64,000 nucleotides of DNA from positions 124,001-188,000 of the IMG/VR virus record IMGVR_UViG_3300019458_000021, one strand, 5' to 3'. Positions 9,159-17,956 of the stretch are shown here, in pieces. The position numbers were made by a program, and so were the translations under genes. The DNA is from a virus. Numbering within the stretch: the stretch's first letter is position 1; each line of letters begins with the position of its first letter. The notes under the pieces are model-generated. The model was not told where the DNA came from, searched no databases, and was given only the letters and a program-made list of their open reading frames with translations.

Positions 9159-9620
9159 ATGTCTCGGTTTCAACAGGGATTTTATACACCAAAGCATCTT
9201 GACAAGTATGTTGTCAATCCGTTTCAGCCGACGAAGAAGCCGGGCGGTTCACCACGAATTCGCTACTTATCTTCGTGGGAATTGCAACTACATGAGTTCT
9301 TTGATAACAATCCGAACGTGATTCGTTGGTCTTCAGAAGGTGTGGCAATCCCCTATGTTCAGCCTACTGACGGGAAAATCCACCGCTACTACCCGGACTA
9401 CTGGGTTGAATTCCGCAACACCAGGGGACAAATCGTTCAAGAAATCATCGAAGTAAAGCCCAAAACACAAACTAGAGCACCACGTGCGAATTCGAAAAGG
9501 AAACTGTTAGAAGCTGTACAATATGCTGTAAATATTGCTAAATGGCGAGCTTGTCAACAATGGTGTAAACAGCGGAATATAGCCTTTCGTGTTGTTACCG
9601 AAACAAGCATCTTCAAATAA
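9159..9620 (+). CDS. gp4: Head completion protein gp4
   Basis: A 153-residue protein matching T4 gp4 (150 residues), a TnsA-like/restriction-nuclease-fold protein needed for head completion and DNA-end protection. Diagnostic stretches are IRYLSSWEL, NPNVIRWSSEGVAIPYVQP, GKIHRYYPDYWVEFRN, IVQEIIEVKPKTQT and AVNIAKWRACQQWC...RVVTE. The D (in YPDYW) and ExK (in IEVKPK) residues of the nuclease-like core are present. It follows the previous gene by three bases. Confidence 0.9.
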   Translation: MSRFQQGFYTPKHLDKYVVNPFQPTKKPGGSPRIRYLSSWELQLHEFFDNNPNVIRWSSEGVAIPYVQPTDGKIHRYYPDYWVEFRNTRGQIVQEIIEVKPKTQTRAPRANSKRKLLEAVQYAVNIAKWRACQQWCKQRNIAFRVVTETSIFK

Positions 9621-9631
9621 AAGGGGCAATA

Positions 9632-11410
9632 ATGCAGCTAAAAAGCCTACTGAGCGAATCGCGTTTGGACTACATCGCGAAAAAGCAGGGCGACGCTTTA
9701 ATAAAGGCTTACAGCCAAGATAAAGGTCCCAGCAAACCGAAGAACCTTCGAAAGCCGGAATCGGTTTTGAATGCCTTGGCGAACGCTGACCCATCACCGA
9801 ATCACCGGTACCTTCAATGGCTTGCTAATCGCTATATCCACAACGATTTCTCTCTCGAAGACCTTGATCGTGTCAATGCCGACCTAAACGATTTCCTTCG
9901 TGTGCGAAATCGTTTGTCGGTTCGCGACATCAATGCATATTCAGTTGATGAGTTGTACAAAGTGATGGAACCATTGCTCTCTGTTGGACAACAGGCAAGC
10001 ATGAAGCGAAAGCAACCATGGAAAGCTTCGGAAGGAGAGCAAAAGATGTTTGACGCAGGGCACGCTCGCCTGCTCTATCACGACGATCAGATTCGCGTTT
10101 TTGTACCAGACACGTTTGAAGCATCGTGCCACTTTGGTACCGGAACAAAATGGTGTACAACGTGGACGGATTCGCCCAACCACTTTACACGTTACAAAAA
10201 TCAAGGGCCGTTGTACATTGTAGACACCCCCGATGGAAAGTTTCAGTTCCACTTCGAGACGAACAGCTTCAACAATGACAAGGACCGTCCTGCCGAACTA
10301 GGCGCTCTTGTTGATCGTTATCCGCAACTGGAACGAGTATTCAAACAATTAGCCGACCAACATGGCATTCTTGGATTGCTTAAAAATCCAACTCATGAAG
10401 CTATGGTCAATTCGGTCACCCGTCGTCCAGACAGCATTCGACAGCTCCGGATCACGCACCTTACGCCTGAGATTGTTCAGAAAACGATGGATAATGTTGA
10501 CAGTTATCACGTCGACGATGTGTTCAGTTTCATCATGAAGTTTCGTCCGGATCTTGTAACAAAACATATCAAACATCTTGCGATCAAAGCCAAACCGTCG
10601 ACAATCAAGTCCATTCCGCCAGATGAATTGACAGCCCCGCAAGTGGAAGCTGCTATGAACGGAAAGAATGCTACAGACGTCGTTGAAACGTTTCGTTGGT
10701 TGGAGGCAAGCCGTCCTGAACTTGTTACCGATGATGTTCGTGTGCAAGTATTACAGAAAGACGGCCGAGTAATTGAGACGATTAAAAATCCAACACAAAC
10801 AATGGTTGAAGCAGCAATGTCTGACTTGAACACAACAAACGCCATCAAAGCGTTTAAGTGGATTATGGAACATGAGTTAAGCTCGAAGGTGAGTGACGAA
10901 GCGCTCGAAAAGATTGTTGGCCGTTCACGGCATGCGTTGAAGTTCATTCCTGAACACCGTCAAACGGATGAGATCATCAGCAAAGCATTGGAACATGATG
11001 TTGGTGCATTCTCGCACGTAAAACGAGTAACACCTGAAATCATTGCAAAGGCCGTTTCAGAAGGTGCGTTCATTATCAAAGACAATAAGTATATTAGGGA
11101 CAAAATCGATACCGCTTTGATGGTCAGAGCAGCAAAGATGAATCCTGAAGCGATGGCACATGAATTGGGAGGCTCGTACGATGTATACGATGTCGTTCCA
11201 CCATACGTCGATCTGAACAAGGTTCTTGCGGCAGCGATGCGTGAGAATGGACTTGCATTGGAACATATCAAACACGAAAAGCAGACGCCTGAGATAATCA
11301 AAGCTGCCGTTCGTAGCAATTCGGAAGCATGGAAGTTTGCGAACAAACATTTGATCGCAAAGGATCCTGTCCTGCGCGACTTGATGAAGGAGTACCAACG
11401 TGGAATTTGA
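9632..11410 (+). CDS. Unknown protein with GTKWCT motif and helical DUF4116-like repeats
   Basis: A 592-residue protein of unknown function between head completion and terminase genes. Residues about 165-235 have a compact motif, CHFGTGTKWCTTW...FTRYKNQGPLYIVDT, followed by KFQFHFETN and DRPAELGALVDRYPQL. I recognise this motif as recurrent in large-phage proteins but know no assigned function. From residue about 250 to the end there are repeated helical units of the type TPEII-x-KA-x-(13-20)-R, ending AAMRENGLALEHIKHEKQTPEIIKAAV, similar to DUF4116 repeats. No signal peptide or membrane segment. Its position suggests a virion or assembly role. Confidence 0.5.
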   Translation: MQLKSLLSESRLDYIAKKQGDALIKAYSQDKGPSKPKNLRKPESVLNALANADPSPNHRYLQWLANRYIHNDFSLEDLDRVNADLNDFLRVRNRLSVRDINAYSVDELYKVMEPLLSVGQQASMKRKQPWKASEGEQKMFDAGHARLLYHDDQIRVFVPDTFEASCHFGTGTKWCTTWTDSPNHFTRYKNQGPLYIVDTPDGKFQFHFETNSFNNDKDRPAELGALVDRYPQLERVFKQLADQHGILGLLKNPTHEAMVNSVTRRPDSIRQLRITHLTPEIVQKTMDNVDSYHVDDVFSFIMKFRPDLVTKHIKHLAIKAKPSTIKSIPPDELTAPQVEAAMNGKNATDVVETFRWLEASRPELVTDDVRVQVLQKDGRVIETIKNPTQTMVEAAMSDLNTTNAIKAFKWIMEHELSSKVSDEALEKIVGRSRHALKFIPEHRQTDEIISKALEHDVGAFSHVKRVTPEIIAKAVSEGAFIIKDNKYIRDKIDTALMVRAAKMNPEAMAHELGGSYDVYDVVPPYVDLNKVLAAAMRENGLALEHIKHEKQTPEIIKAAVRSNSEAWKFANKHLIAKDPVLRDLMKEYQRGI

Positions 11411-11837
11411 GAAGAAGGAAAAGACAATCGCCCACCCGATGGAAGAGGTCCTAGGAATTGCGCCTGGTACAACTGTTGTTGAATACACCGACATGCTTCC
11501 GGCTGTCCCTGTTACTGCTCCTGAGTACGATGCAAAGGACGACGAAATCGAAGGTAAGATCGAAGAGATTTACGCCTTTGCAATGGCTAAAGTTGCCGGA
11601 ATTGCCGACCAGATTGATCTCGTGGAGGGTAAATACCGTGCCCGCTTGGGAGAAGTAACTGCAAACATGCTGAACATTGCTCTTGGTGCTGTTCGCGAAA
11701 AGCGTGAACTCAAACAACACAAGGACAAAATTTCCGTTCAGGACAAAGAAGCTGGCACACCACGCTCAGTAACAAACAACAACGTAATCCTCACGAGGAA
11801 TGAGCTGTTGGACATGCTCGCGAACAAGAACAAATGA
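11400..11837 (+). CDS. gp16: Small terminase subunit gp16-like
   Basis: A 145-residue protein beginning with GTG after AAGGAG and overlapping the previous stop by 11 bases. It resembles the gp16 regulators of T4-like phages: an acidic N-terminus, a long helical hairpin (residues about 45-110, including EIYAFAMAKVAG and EVTANMLNIALGAVREKRELKQHKDK), and an ending NNNVILTRNELLDMLANK, like the 'NN...tr.ELL' end of cyanophage gp16. In T4, gp16 stimulates the gp17 ATPase and selects DNA for packaging. The large subunit is one gene downstream. Confidence 0.7.
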   Translation: MEFEKKEKTIAHPMEEVLGIAPGTTVVEYTDMLPAVPVTAPEYDAKDDEIEGKIEEIYAFAMAKVAGIADQIDLVEGKYRARLGEVTANMLNIALGAVREKRELKQHKDKISVQDKEAGTPRSVTNNNVILTRNELLDMLANKNK

Positions 11838-12568
11838 TTCTACTAGAAGTTGTCGAACAGATTGATCAACGTACAAAACAGGAACGCGTTGCAGCTGGTG
11901 CGCGAGCGCAGCGACTTGTTCGCGATGAACTGCGTCATCGTCTCGGTGATGAAATGCGTCGCGTTAAGCTTGCACGCGTTGGAAGTAAACTGTTTGACAT
12001 TCAAGCTGATATCAAAGGTGTTCGCCAACGCGTGGAAGTGAAATCGATGACGAAGGGGAAACCCCACTTTGCTTTCTTTGACACATATGTCAGCAAAGGA
12101 AGTCATAGTCCTCTACTCGACGAAATCACACAACGTGTGACACGAGGTAAGTATGAACACTTTTCCGAGTGTGTTGAGCAGGAAACGGATGGCGGATTTC
12201 CTTGTGAGAGTCAAGAGCAAGAGGTACATCGAAGTATCCGCAGCATTTTGAATCCAGGCACAACGTTTTCACCGGCACCAGCGACCCAACTTCCAAAATC
12301 TGGCCGTGTTCCAAAAGTGTTGAAGAATATCACCGATCCTTATACATTGGATTTTATTCGGTCAAAACTATTGGCAGATCTCGCAGCGAAAGACATCAAC
12401 TATCTTGCACTGCTTAACAGCACGACAGGAAAGGTTGATTATTATCACATTGTCGGTGAAAACTATATTGGTGCTCCAAACCTCCCTCAAGTTAAGCGAG
12501 CATCGTTCGACACATATGGAGCACCCCTTCAATGCTCAATGAGGGTAGTTGTAAGGATTGCCCTGTAA
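11834..12568 (+). CDS. Unknown protein with possible PD-(D/E)xK nuclease motif, between terminase genes
   Basis: A 244-residue protein that starts inside the stop codon of gp16 (ATGA). Residues about 45-75 read KLFDIQADIKGVRQRVEVKS, matching the D...(E)xK signature of PD-(D/E)xK enzymes (FDIQAD then EVK), preceded by a long basic helix. A C-terminal beta-rich part (YLALLNSTTGKVDYYHIV) might complete such a fold. The position between gp16 and gp17 suggests a packaging-linked DNA enzyme, but this is inferred from one motif. T4 has no gene here. Confidence 0.4.
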   Translation: MILLEVVEQIDQRTKQERVAAGARAQRLVRDELRHRLGDEMRRVKLARVGSKLFDIQADIKGVRQRVEVKSMTKGKPHFAFFDTYVSKGSHSPLLDEITQRVTRGKYEHFSECVEQETDGGFPCESQEQEVHRSIRSILNPGTTFSPAPATQLPKSGRVPKVLKNITDPYTLDFIRSKLLADLAAKDINYLALLNSTTGKVDYYHIVGENYIGAPNLPQVKRASFDTYGAPLQCSMRVVVRIAL

Positions 12569-12587
12569 AAAACGTTCTATATAAGGC

Positions 12588-14183
12588 ATGAGCCGCAAGA
12601 ACGAATACATCAAGCGCAGTAACGCTACAACCGTAGAAGAGTTTACTGCAGATCAAGTTGTCGAATATACGAAGTGCATGGATGACCCTGTGTACTTCAT
12701 CCTGAATTACTGTCGTCTGCAACATCCTGTGAAAGGCGACATCGCATTTGCAATGTACCCGTATCAGAAACGTGTTGTTACAACGTTTTTCCATAACCGC
12801 CTTGTAATCGTCCTAGCAGCTCGTCAAACAGGCAAGTCATGGACTGTAGGTGCATACATGTTGTGGTATGCGATGTTCAAGAAAGACAAGACATGTATCA
12901 TTGCGTCGAACAAAGAAGAAAACGCAATGGAAATGATCCACCGTATCCGGTTCATGTACGAGCGTATTCCAAACTGGTTGAAAGCAGGCGTGACCGACGA
13001 CGGTTACAACAAGCACCGATTCTCGTTTGATAATGGATCTCGTATTCTTGCAGAGACGACAAGTGAAAACACAGGCCGTGGTAAAGGTGCTTCGTTGCTG
13101 TTTTTGGACGAATTTGCGCACGTTCGCGAAAACATTCAGGAAGAGTTTTGGACATCTACGGCACCAACATTCTCGACGGGTGGTGATTGTATTATCTGTT
13201 CAACGCCAAACGGTGACACAAACCGTTTCGCGCAGCTGTGGCGTGCGGCGGAATTGTACCAATCTGAAATCGTTCACGTTCAAGACGAACCGAAAGCCGA
13301 AAACGACATCTCTGGTGCGGATTTCATCCCGATTGAAGTAAAATGGAATGAAGCGCCCGGTCGCGATGAACGATTCAAGCAGAGCGAAATTCGTAAGATC
13401 GGTGAAGTAAAATGGCGACAAGAATACGAGTGTCAGTTTCTGTCGTCAGATCCTGTTCTTATTGATCCAGTCGTTGTTGCTCGTCTTTGGAAGGAAACGG
13501 AAAAGACGAAACCTGTTGCGGTGATTCAGGACATCGTATTCTTTGAGCTGCCAAAACCTAACGCCGTGTATCTTGTTGGTGTTGATCCTGCGACAGGGTC
13601 TGGACGTGACTACACAGCGTTCAATGTCTTCTCCCATCCAAGCATGGTACAGGTTGCTGAGTATCGCTCGAATACCATGTCAAGTGTGACAGCGTACCAA
13701 TCTTTGAAACAATTGCTCCGCGTGTACGAAAAAGCTCAATCGACTGTGTTCTTCTCGATCGAAAATAATGGTGTGGGTGAAGCAATGATTTCATTGTACG
13801 AAGCGGATGAAGCACCACCGGATACAGCCGAATTCATCAGCGAGACCGGACAAAAACGTCGTGGAATGACGACCACCGGCAAAGCAAAAATCAAAGCGTG
13901 TTTGGCACTAAAGGAAATGGTTGAACGAAACACAATCAAGCTTCACTCACCAACCCTTATTGCAGAGATGAAGAACTTCGTTAGGAAGGCGGGCTCGTAC
14001 AGTGCAAAATCAAGTTCGACAGATGATTTGATTTCTGGCTGCCTTATTGCTCTTCGTGTTCTACAAGAGATCTCGTCATTTGACCAAGACGCTTACGAAA
14101 AGCTGTACAATCCAGCGTACTATGAAATTGGTCCAGCAGAAGAATACGACGAGTCGTACGAACCAGACCCTGTTGTCATTTAA
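12588..14183 (+). CDS. gp17: Large terminase subunit gp17
   Basis: The packaging ATPase/nuclease motor, 531 residues (T4: 610). The ATPase has Walker A ARQTGKS at about 78-84, Walker [11 protein letters not shown] at about 170-179, and the coupling motif ICSTPNGD near residue 205. The nuclease domain begins with the catalytic-Asp strand [16 protein letters not shown] near residue 330, with [14 protein letters not shown] and ending [17 protein letters not shown]. The C-terminus is acidic. A diverged, internally deleted copy of the nuclease part follows at about 14243-14669. Confidence 0.95.
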   Translation: MSRKNEYIKRSNATTVEEFTADQVVEYTKCMDDPVYFILNYCRLQHPVKGDIAFAMYPYQKRVVTTFFHNRLVIVLAARQTGKSWTVGAYMLWYAMFKKDKTCIIASNKEENAMEMIHRIRFMYERIPNWLKAGVTDDGYNKHRFSFDNGSRILAETTSENTGRGKGASLLFLDEFAHVRENIQEEFWTSTAPTFSTGGDCIICSTPNGDTNRFAQLWRAAELYQSEIVHVQDEPKAENDISGADFIPIEVKWNEAPGRDERFKQSEIRKIGEVKWRQEYECQFLSSDPVLIDPVVVARLWKETEKTKPVAVIQDIVFFELPKPNAVYLVGVDPATGSGRDYTAFNVFSHPSMVQVAEYRSNTMSSVTAYQSLKQLLRVYEKAQSTVFFSIENNGVGEAMISLYEADEAPPDTAEFISETGQKRRGMTTTGKAKIKACLALKEMVERNTIKLHSPTLIAEMKNFVRKAGSYSAKSSSTDDLISGCLIALRVLQEISSFDQDAYEKLYNPAYYEIGPAEEYDESYEPDPVVI

Positions 14184-14197
14184 CCCTGTTTCATATT

Positions 14198-14221
14198 AGA
14201 ATCCGGTAAATACTGGATTCT
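14198..14221 (+). repeat. Inverted repeat downstream of gp17
   Basis: A 9-bp imperfect stem (AGAATCCGG / CTGGATTCT, one G-T pair) with a TAAATA loop. No T-run follows, so it is not a standard terminator. It lies at the junction between the intact terminase gene and the truncated terminase copy. Confidence 0.45.
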
Positions 14222-14242
14222 GAACATGAACGCACCAACTCT

Positions 14243-14669
14243 TTTCATGCCAATTGCACCTTATCATCAGACCCACTTTTGATTGACACTCTTGCGTTAG
14301 AGAGCCTTACAACAGAACTTAGAGGCATTACTCACATTGGTACGTTTGATGAATTTAAGTTTTATAAACAACCAACAACTGGCTCCACACTTTTAGTTGG
14401 CGTTGATCCAGCAACGGGCAATGGAGAGGACTATACAGCAATTGAAGTGTATGAGTTTCCTTCGTTAGAACAAGTGGCAGAATTTCGTTCAAACACAACA
14501 TCGTCTGTGACAGCATATCAGAAACTGAAAAAGCTTCTAAAAGTTTTAGAGAAAGCTTTCGTTTGACCAGGATGCATACGACAAGTTATTTGTTCATGCT
14601 TATAATGATGTGGATGTTAGCGAGGAGTATGATGAGAACGACGTTCCTCTACCGATTTCGTTTAGTTGA
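14243..14669 (+). pseudogene. Diverged, internally deleted copy of the gp17 nuclease domain
   Basis: The frame from 14279 to 14566 reads LIDTLALE..., then [23 protein letters not shown], then VAEFRSNTTSSVTAYQKLKKLL, which follows gp17 ([16 protein letters not shown]...[22 protein letters not shown]) closely but is clearly diverged. Upstream, SSDPLLID matches gp17 SSDPVLID. After the EKA codons the frame breaks and the sequence resumes as SFDQDAYDKLF...EEYDEND, matching the gp17 C-terminus [11 protein letters not shown]...EEYDES. Roughly 110 residues between these points are deleted. It appears to be the C-terminal part of a second, related terminase gene, left as a remnant. Confidence 0.85.
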
Positions 14670-14706
14670 CCTTACTCTTAATAGAATAATGCGGTTGTTT
14701 TCCCCA

Positions 14707-14714
14707 CATAAATA
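14707..14714 (+). promoter_or_regulatory. Late promoter-like CATAAATA
   Basis: 39 bases upstream of the HNH endonuclease start, inside the apparently imported block. Confidence 0.5.
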
Positions 14715-14752
14715 CATATTCAGGGAAAAGTAAATAAGCTATAAGGAACAAT

Positions 14753-15292
14753 ATGGCATACACGGAAAAACAACGTGAATACAACCGTAGATGGCGGCAA
14801 AAGGATCCCAAACGCTGGCAACGGCACCTTGCGCAAGTGAAACAATGGCGTAAGGAAAACAGAGCGAAATGGCTTGAAACACACCGAGCAACGAGGTCCC
14901 GTCCCGAATACAAGGAGCGAGAGAAAAAACGAGCAATAGAAGCCCGTCGCAACAACCCTCTTAAATATGTTGCACAAGGTCTTCAACAGAGAGCAAGAAA
15001 GCTGGGCCTTGAGTGTAACGTTAACACGCAATATCTCAAATCTATATGGACTGACCAATGTCCAATTCTGAACGTGCCGTTGTTTGCTGGTGTAAAAAGA
15101 GGGACAATACCAGAACTGAACCTTGCAAGTGTTGATCGTCTTGACAACACAAAAGGATATATAAAGGGCAACGTTCACTTTATTTCTTACAGAGTGAACA
15201 ATATAAAATCTGATGCGTCGTTTGAAGAAATCGAACGGCTGTACAACTGGTGGAAAGCAAACAAAGCGAATGAAAGTCAACCAACTACTTGA
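14753..15292 (+). CDS. HNH-type homing endonuclease
   Basis: A 179-residue basic protein. Residues 1-70 are a Lys/Arg-rich helical DNA-contact region. The C-terminal half has CPILNVPLF, then ASVDRLDNTKGYIKGNVHFIS, and then the helix NIKSDASFEEIERLYNWW. This is the phage HNH family in which (S/V)DRLDN..GY..GNV.(W)IS replaces a classical HNH signature. It sits between the terminase remnant and a kinase gene. A decayed relative is at 46961-47360. Confidence 0.75.
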   Translation: MAYTEKQREYNRRWRQKDPKRWQRHLAQVKQWRKENRAKWLETHRATRSRPEYKEREKKRAIEARRNNPLKYVAQGLQQRARKLGLECNVNTQYLKSIWTDQCPILNVPLFAGVKRGTIPELNLASVDRLDNTKGYIKGNVHFISYRVNNIKSDASFEEIERLYNWWKANKANESQPTT

Positions 15293-15767
15293 GAACGCTC
15301 AATCAACTTTATTTGTTCCAATTAGTCCGTCAGGCGGAGGCAAATCTACTCTCTATCAAAAACTAAAAACACAAAATCCCGATCTTCTCGTTTTTTCGCT
15401 GGATATACTGCGTCATGAATTTTACGACCCTAGTGATTACGCCGCCGCTTGGAGGGCATCAAATGAAGATCCACAGTTCAAACAAAGAGCAAATGATCGT
15501 TTCCTTGAATTAATTAAAACGGGAAAAGATATCTATGTGGATAATACATCTTTGACACCTAAACGCCGCCGATTTTACCTTAATGCAGCTCGTCAACACG
15601 GTTACAAAACTATAGCCTATGTCTTTGATGTTGACCTGCCAACATTAATTGCCAGACAAAAAACCAGATCAGATAAAAGTGTGCCTGAAGAAGCCGTTCG
15701 CCAACAGTATAAGTCGTTAGTTGGTCCACAAGCGGGCGAATTTGATCAGGTTGTTAATGTAAAATAA
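15270..15767 (+). CDS. P-loop kinase (polynucleotide-kinase-like, AAA_33 type), intact copy
   Basis: The start is taken as ATG 15270, which overlaps the HNH gene by 23 bases and gives a 165-residue protein with the P-loop (SPSGGGKST) near residues 19-27 as expected. Further motifs: LLVFSLDILRHEFY, IYVDNTSLTPKRRR, and a lid-like ARQKTRSDKSVPEEAVRQQY. These fit the small P-loop kinases that phosphorylate polynucleotide 5' ends or nucleosides; the substrate is not visible. A second, N-terminally truncated and diverged copy lies at 16038-16385, beyond the GIY-YIG gene. Confidence 0.7.
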   Translation: MKVNQLLENAQSTLFVPISPSGGGKSTLYQKLKTQNPDLLVFSLDILRHEFYDPSDYAAAWRASNEDPQFKQRANDRFLELIKTGKDIYVDNTSLTPKRRRFYLNAARQHGYKTIAYVFDVDLPTLIARQKTRSDKSVPEEAVRQQYKSLVGPQAGEFDQVVNVK

Positions 15768-16084
15768 TGAATACTTACTTAATTTACAAACACACGTCTC
15801 CCTCTGGAAAAAGTTATATAGGACAAACGGGGGCGTTCAAAAGGAGAACACAGGAACATTTATCGTCAAAGTCTTGTTGCCGAGCCTTTCTGAAAGCTAT
15901 ACAAAAATATGGCTGGGAGTCCTTTACGCATGAAATTTTAGCGCAAGAGCTGACATTAGATGAAGCCAACCGGTTGGAGAAAAAGTATATCGTTGAACAC
16001 AACACCCTTGTCCCAAACGGATATAACCTGACGTCTGGTGGAAGCAATTATCAATTATGCTCGTGCTTGGAAGATGTCGACTGA
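15767..16084 (+). CDS. GIY-YIG homing endonuclease
   Basis: A 105-residue protein starting in the kinase stop codon (TAATG). It has a complete GIY-YIG core: YLIYKHTSPSGKSYIGQTG, the catalytic Arg in FKRRTQEH, then AIQKYGWESFTHEIL and the Glu-bearing helix EANRLEKKYIVEHNT..PNGYNLTSGG. The last ~15 residues (NYQLCSCLEDVD) are read out of frame from the truncated kinase copy, so the original C-terminus, probably a DNA-binding region, was lost at the junction near 16045. Confidence 0.8.
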   Translation: MNTYLIYKHTSPSGKSYIGQTGAFKRRTQEHLSSKSCCRAFLKAIQKYGWESFTHEILAQELTLDEANRLEKKYIVEHNTLVPNGYNLTSGGSNYQLCSCLEDVD

Positions 16085-16385
16085 AGACTCGCAGTTTGGC
16101 AAGAAGGCGAACGATGAGTATTTGCGCTTGTTAGATGAAGGTATCGATCTGTACGTTGACAACATGAACCTTTCACCAAAGAAACGGAAGTGGTTCTTGG
16201 AACAAGCAAAGAAGCGTGGTTACAAAACGGTGGCGGTAGTGTTTCCGAACGTAACACTGGATGTGCTGTTGGCTCGCCAAAAGACGCGAGGCGACAAGAA
16301 TGTACCAGAAGCTGCTGTTCGTCAGCAGTGGATGGCTTTGAAAGGACCTGAACGCGGTGAATTCGACACAATCATTAGCGCTTAA
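16038..16385 (+). pseudogene. N-terminally truncated second kinase copy
   Basis: The reading frame INYARAWKMSTEDSQF, then IDLYVDNMNLSPKKRKWF, then ARQKTRGDKNVPEAAVRQQW, then GPERGEFDTII parallels residues about 55-160 of the kinase at 15270 throughout, at clearly reduced identity. The P-loop half is missing; upstream the sequence is GIY-YIG. An internal ATG at 16074 could still express a fragment but no useful enzyme. Codon usage here resembles the flanking structural genes more than the upstream copy does, suggesting this is the resident gene and the upstream copy is the newcomer. Confidence 0.8.
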
Positions 16386-16935
16386 GCTGATCCGAGGTTG
16401 CCGTATTCTCGATCAGCTTAAGCTACTAGCTGAAGACAGCACATATCCGGAGTTGTACACCGATATCCAGCGCGGATTTCCGAACACACAACGACGTCAG
16501 CATGCGACAAATGAAGTGTCGATTCGGCAGCTGTCATATCTGCCGTATATTGGAATGAAAATGCTGCAGATTCGTGCTCAATGTCGTAGCAATCAACATG
16601 ACTATCAACCGATTCTTCAATTGTTGAACGTCACGTTCGAAAACGCTGACTCTCCAGAGAACGTCACATTCAACGCACAGGGCACAGATTATCACATGCA
16701 GCCTGTTGACCTTGATCAAAGTCGGGTGAAAGTTCGCTGCAACTGTCTTGACTTCTACTACCGATTTGCAATGACGAATTTTAACGACAACAGTCTTGTT
16801 GGTCGTTCACCACCAGTGTACCGTCGGGTGCCAGGATCGAACCGACCACCAGCAAATCCGATGAACGTTCCTGGGCTTTGCCGCCATTTAATCAAGGTTG
16901 TTCAGCGGTTGCAACAGTTAGGATTCGTTCGATAG
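16357..16935 (+). CDS. Unknown protein with SWIM-like CxC...CxH zinc motif
   Basis: A 192-residue frame with a likely GTG start at 16357 that overlaps the truncated kinase; the start is uncertain. Residues 128 and 130 (RCNCLDFYYRF) and 175 and 177 (GLCRHLIKVV) form a C-x-C...C-x-H arrangement typical of SWIM zinc fingers, preceded by a beta-rich half. The loop between carries VYRRVPGSNRPPANPMNVP. SWIM domains mediate DNA or protein contacts, but the role here is unknown. Confidence 0.55.
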   Translation: MNSTQSLALKLIRGCRILDQLKLLAEDSTYPELYTDIQRGFPNTQRRQHATNEVSIRQLSYLPYIGMKMLQIRAQCRSNQHDYQPILQLLNVTFENADSPENVTFNAQGTDYHMQPVDLDQSRVKVRCNCLDFYYRFAMTNFNDNSLVGRSPPVYRRVPGSNRPPANPMNVPGLCRHLIKVVQRLQQLGFVR

Positions 16936-16984
16936 GTCTCTCTGTTCTTCTGGATTCTATATAACAAAAACCAGGAGATAACAG

Positions 16985-17956
16985 ATGGATACCCGAACTA
17001 TACAACACATTCTTCGTTGGGAATGGTTACCAGTCGTTGGTGATAATTTCCGTAAAGCTCGTATCGAAAGAGAAGAAGCTGCTGAATATCAAAAGATGTT
17101 TGAGGCACAGCTTCATTGGTTGAAGGCAATGGCCGGAGCTCCACACGATCTAGCAAAGAAAAAGCTCCATCACGATGCATATTGGCGCAAGCGCTGGGAA
17201 AAACGAAGCAACGAACCAATTTCACTCGCCCCAGTCTTTCCATTCTTTGGAACACCTGGAGACGTGTCTACGACGGCGCGTCCAATCGAAGAAATTATCG
17301 AAGCAATTCCTGACAAACGTATCCCGAAATTTGACGAAGACACCACACTTGCTGAACTTTTGTATCCGACAAAAAGAGTTCTGCCAAGTATTTCTCAAGA
17401 AGAAGCGGTAGCTCGAATCACAAGACTGGCAGGTCAGTGGTACGATCGGATTGATAGAATTGGTTTGAAACACAACTGGAGTATTGAACATCTTGAAGGA
17501 ATCGAGCTTGAAGATGTCTTTCTTCACCTTCTCGGAAATCTAGGCAATGTGCAAGCATCTGGTTATGCTGACGATCCTGACATCCAGCTTGTGTTTTTCG
17601 TTCATTCGCCTCGTTTTATTCCTGCATGCATCGAGAAAGATTGCGACAGTTCGAACAGCATCATCATTCCGTTCAGCCCAAATTGTACATGGCAAGGTCG
17701 TGGCTTGCTGAATTTTGACACAAGCATGAGAATCGCTCGTTGGTTTGATTGTGAATTGAAACCAGTCGCTGATGAGTGGCGAGCAACGTTTATGCTTGAT
17801 CGGACATGTTCATGGCAATCGAAGAATCCATCTGAAGCAATCCTGAAAGCACTTTTACAGGCTAGGATCCTTGAGATTCAGACAGGGCTTTCCGCACAGC
17901 TGCCGCCTTTTCCTCCAAACGACGCTTCGTCGGAAGATCTGGTTCTAGTCCAGTAA
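16985..17956 (+). CDS. Unknown conserved-looking phage protein
   Basis: A 323-residue protein with a good ribosome site (CAGGAGATAACAG). The N-terminal ~80 residues are charged and helical (FRKARIEREEAAEYQKMFEA). The centre has an acidic linker (DKRIPKFDEDTTLAELLYP). The last half is mixed alpha/beta with LAGQWYDRIDRIG and IQLVFFVHSPRFIPACIEKDC. No family recognised. Its 3' end overlaps the convergent minus-strand gene by 95 bases, so both strands code here. Confidence 0.5.
   Translation: MDTRTIQHILRWEWLPVVGDNFRKARIEREEAAEYQKMFEAQLHWLKAMAGAPHDLAKKKLHHDAYWRKRWEKRSNEPISLAPVFPFFGTPGDVSTTARPIEEIIEAIPDKRIPKFDEDTTLAELLYPTKRVLPSISQEEAVARITRLAGQWYDRIDRIGLKHNWSIEHLEGIELEDVFLHLLGNLGNVQASGYADDPDIQLVFFVHSPRFIPACIEKDCDSSNSIIIPFSPNCTWQGRGLLNFDTSMRIARWFDCELKPVADEWRATFMLDRTCSWQSKNPSEAILKALLQARILEIQTGLSAQLPPFPPNDASSEDLVLVQ

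Noticed and set aside
9159-9620. A host-derived TnsA-like transposase or restriction enzyme
   Set aside because: The fold is similar, but length, motifs and position match T4 gp4 head completion.
14279-14566. A functional stand-alone nuclease derived from terminase
   Set aside because: The frame ends soon after the first catalytic strand, later acidic residues of the nuclease are deleted, and the downstream remnant is out of frame. A relic is more likely than a working protein.
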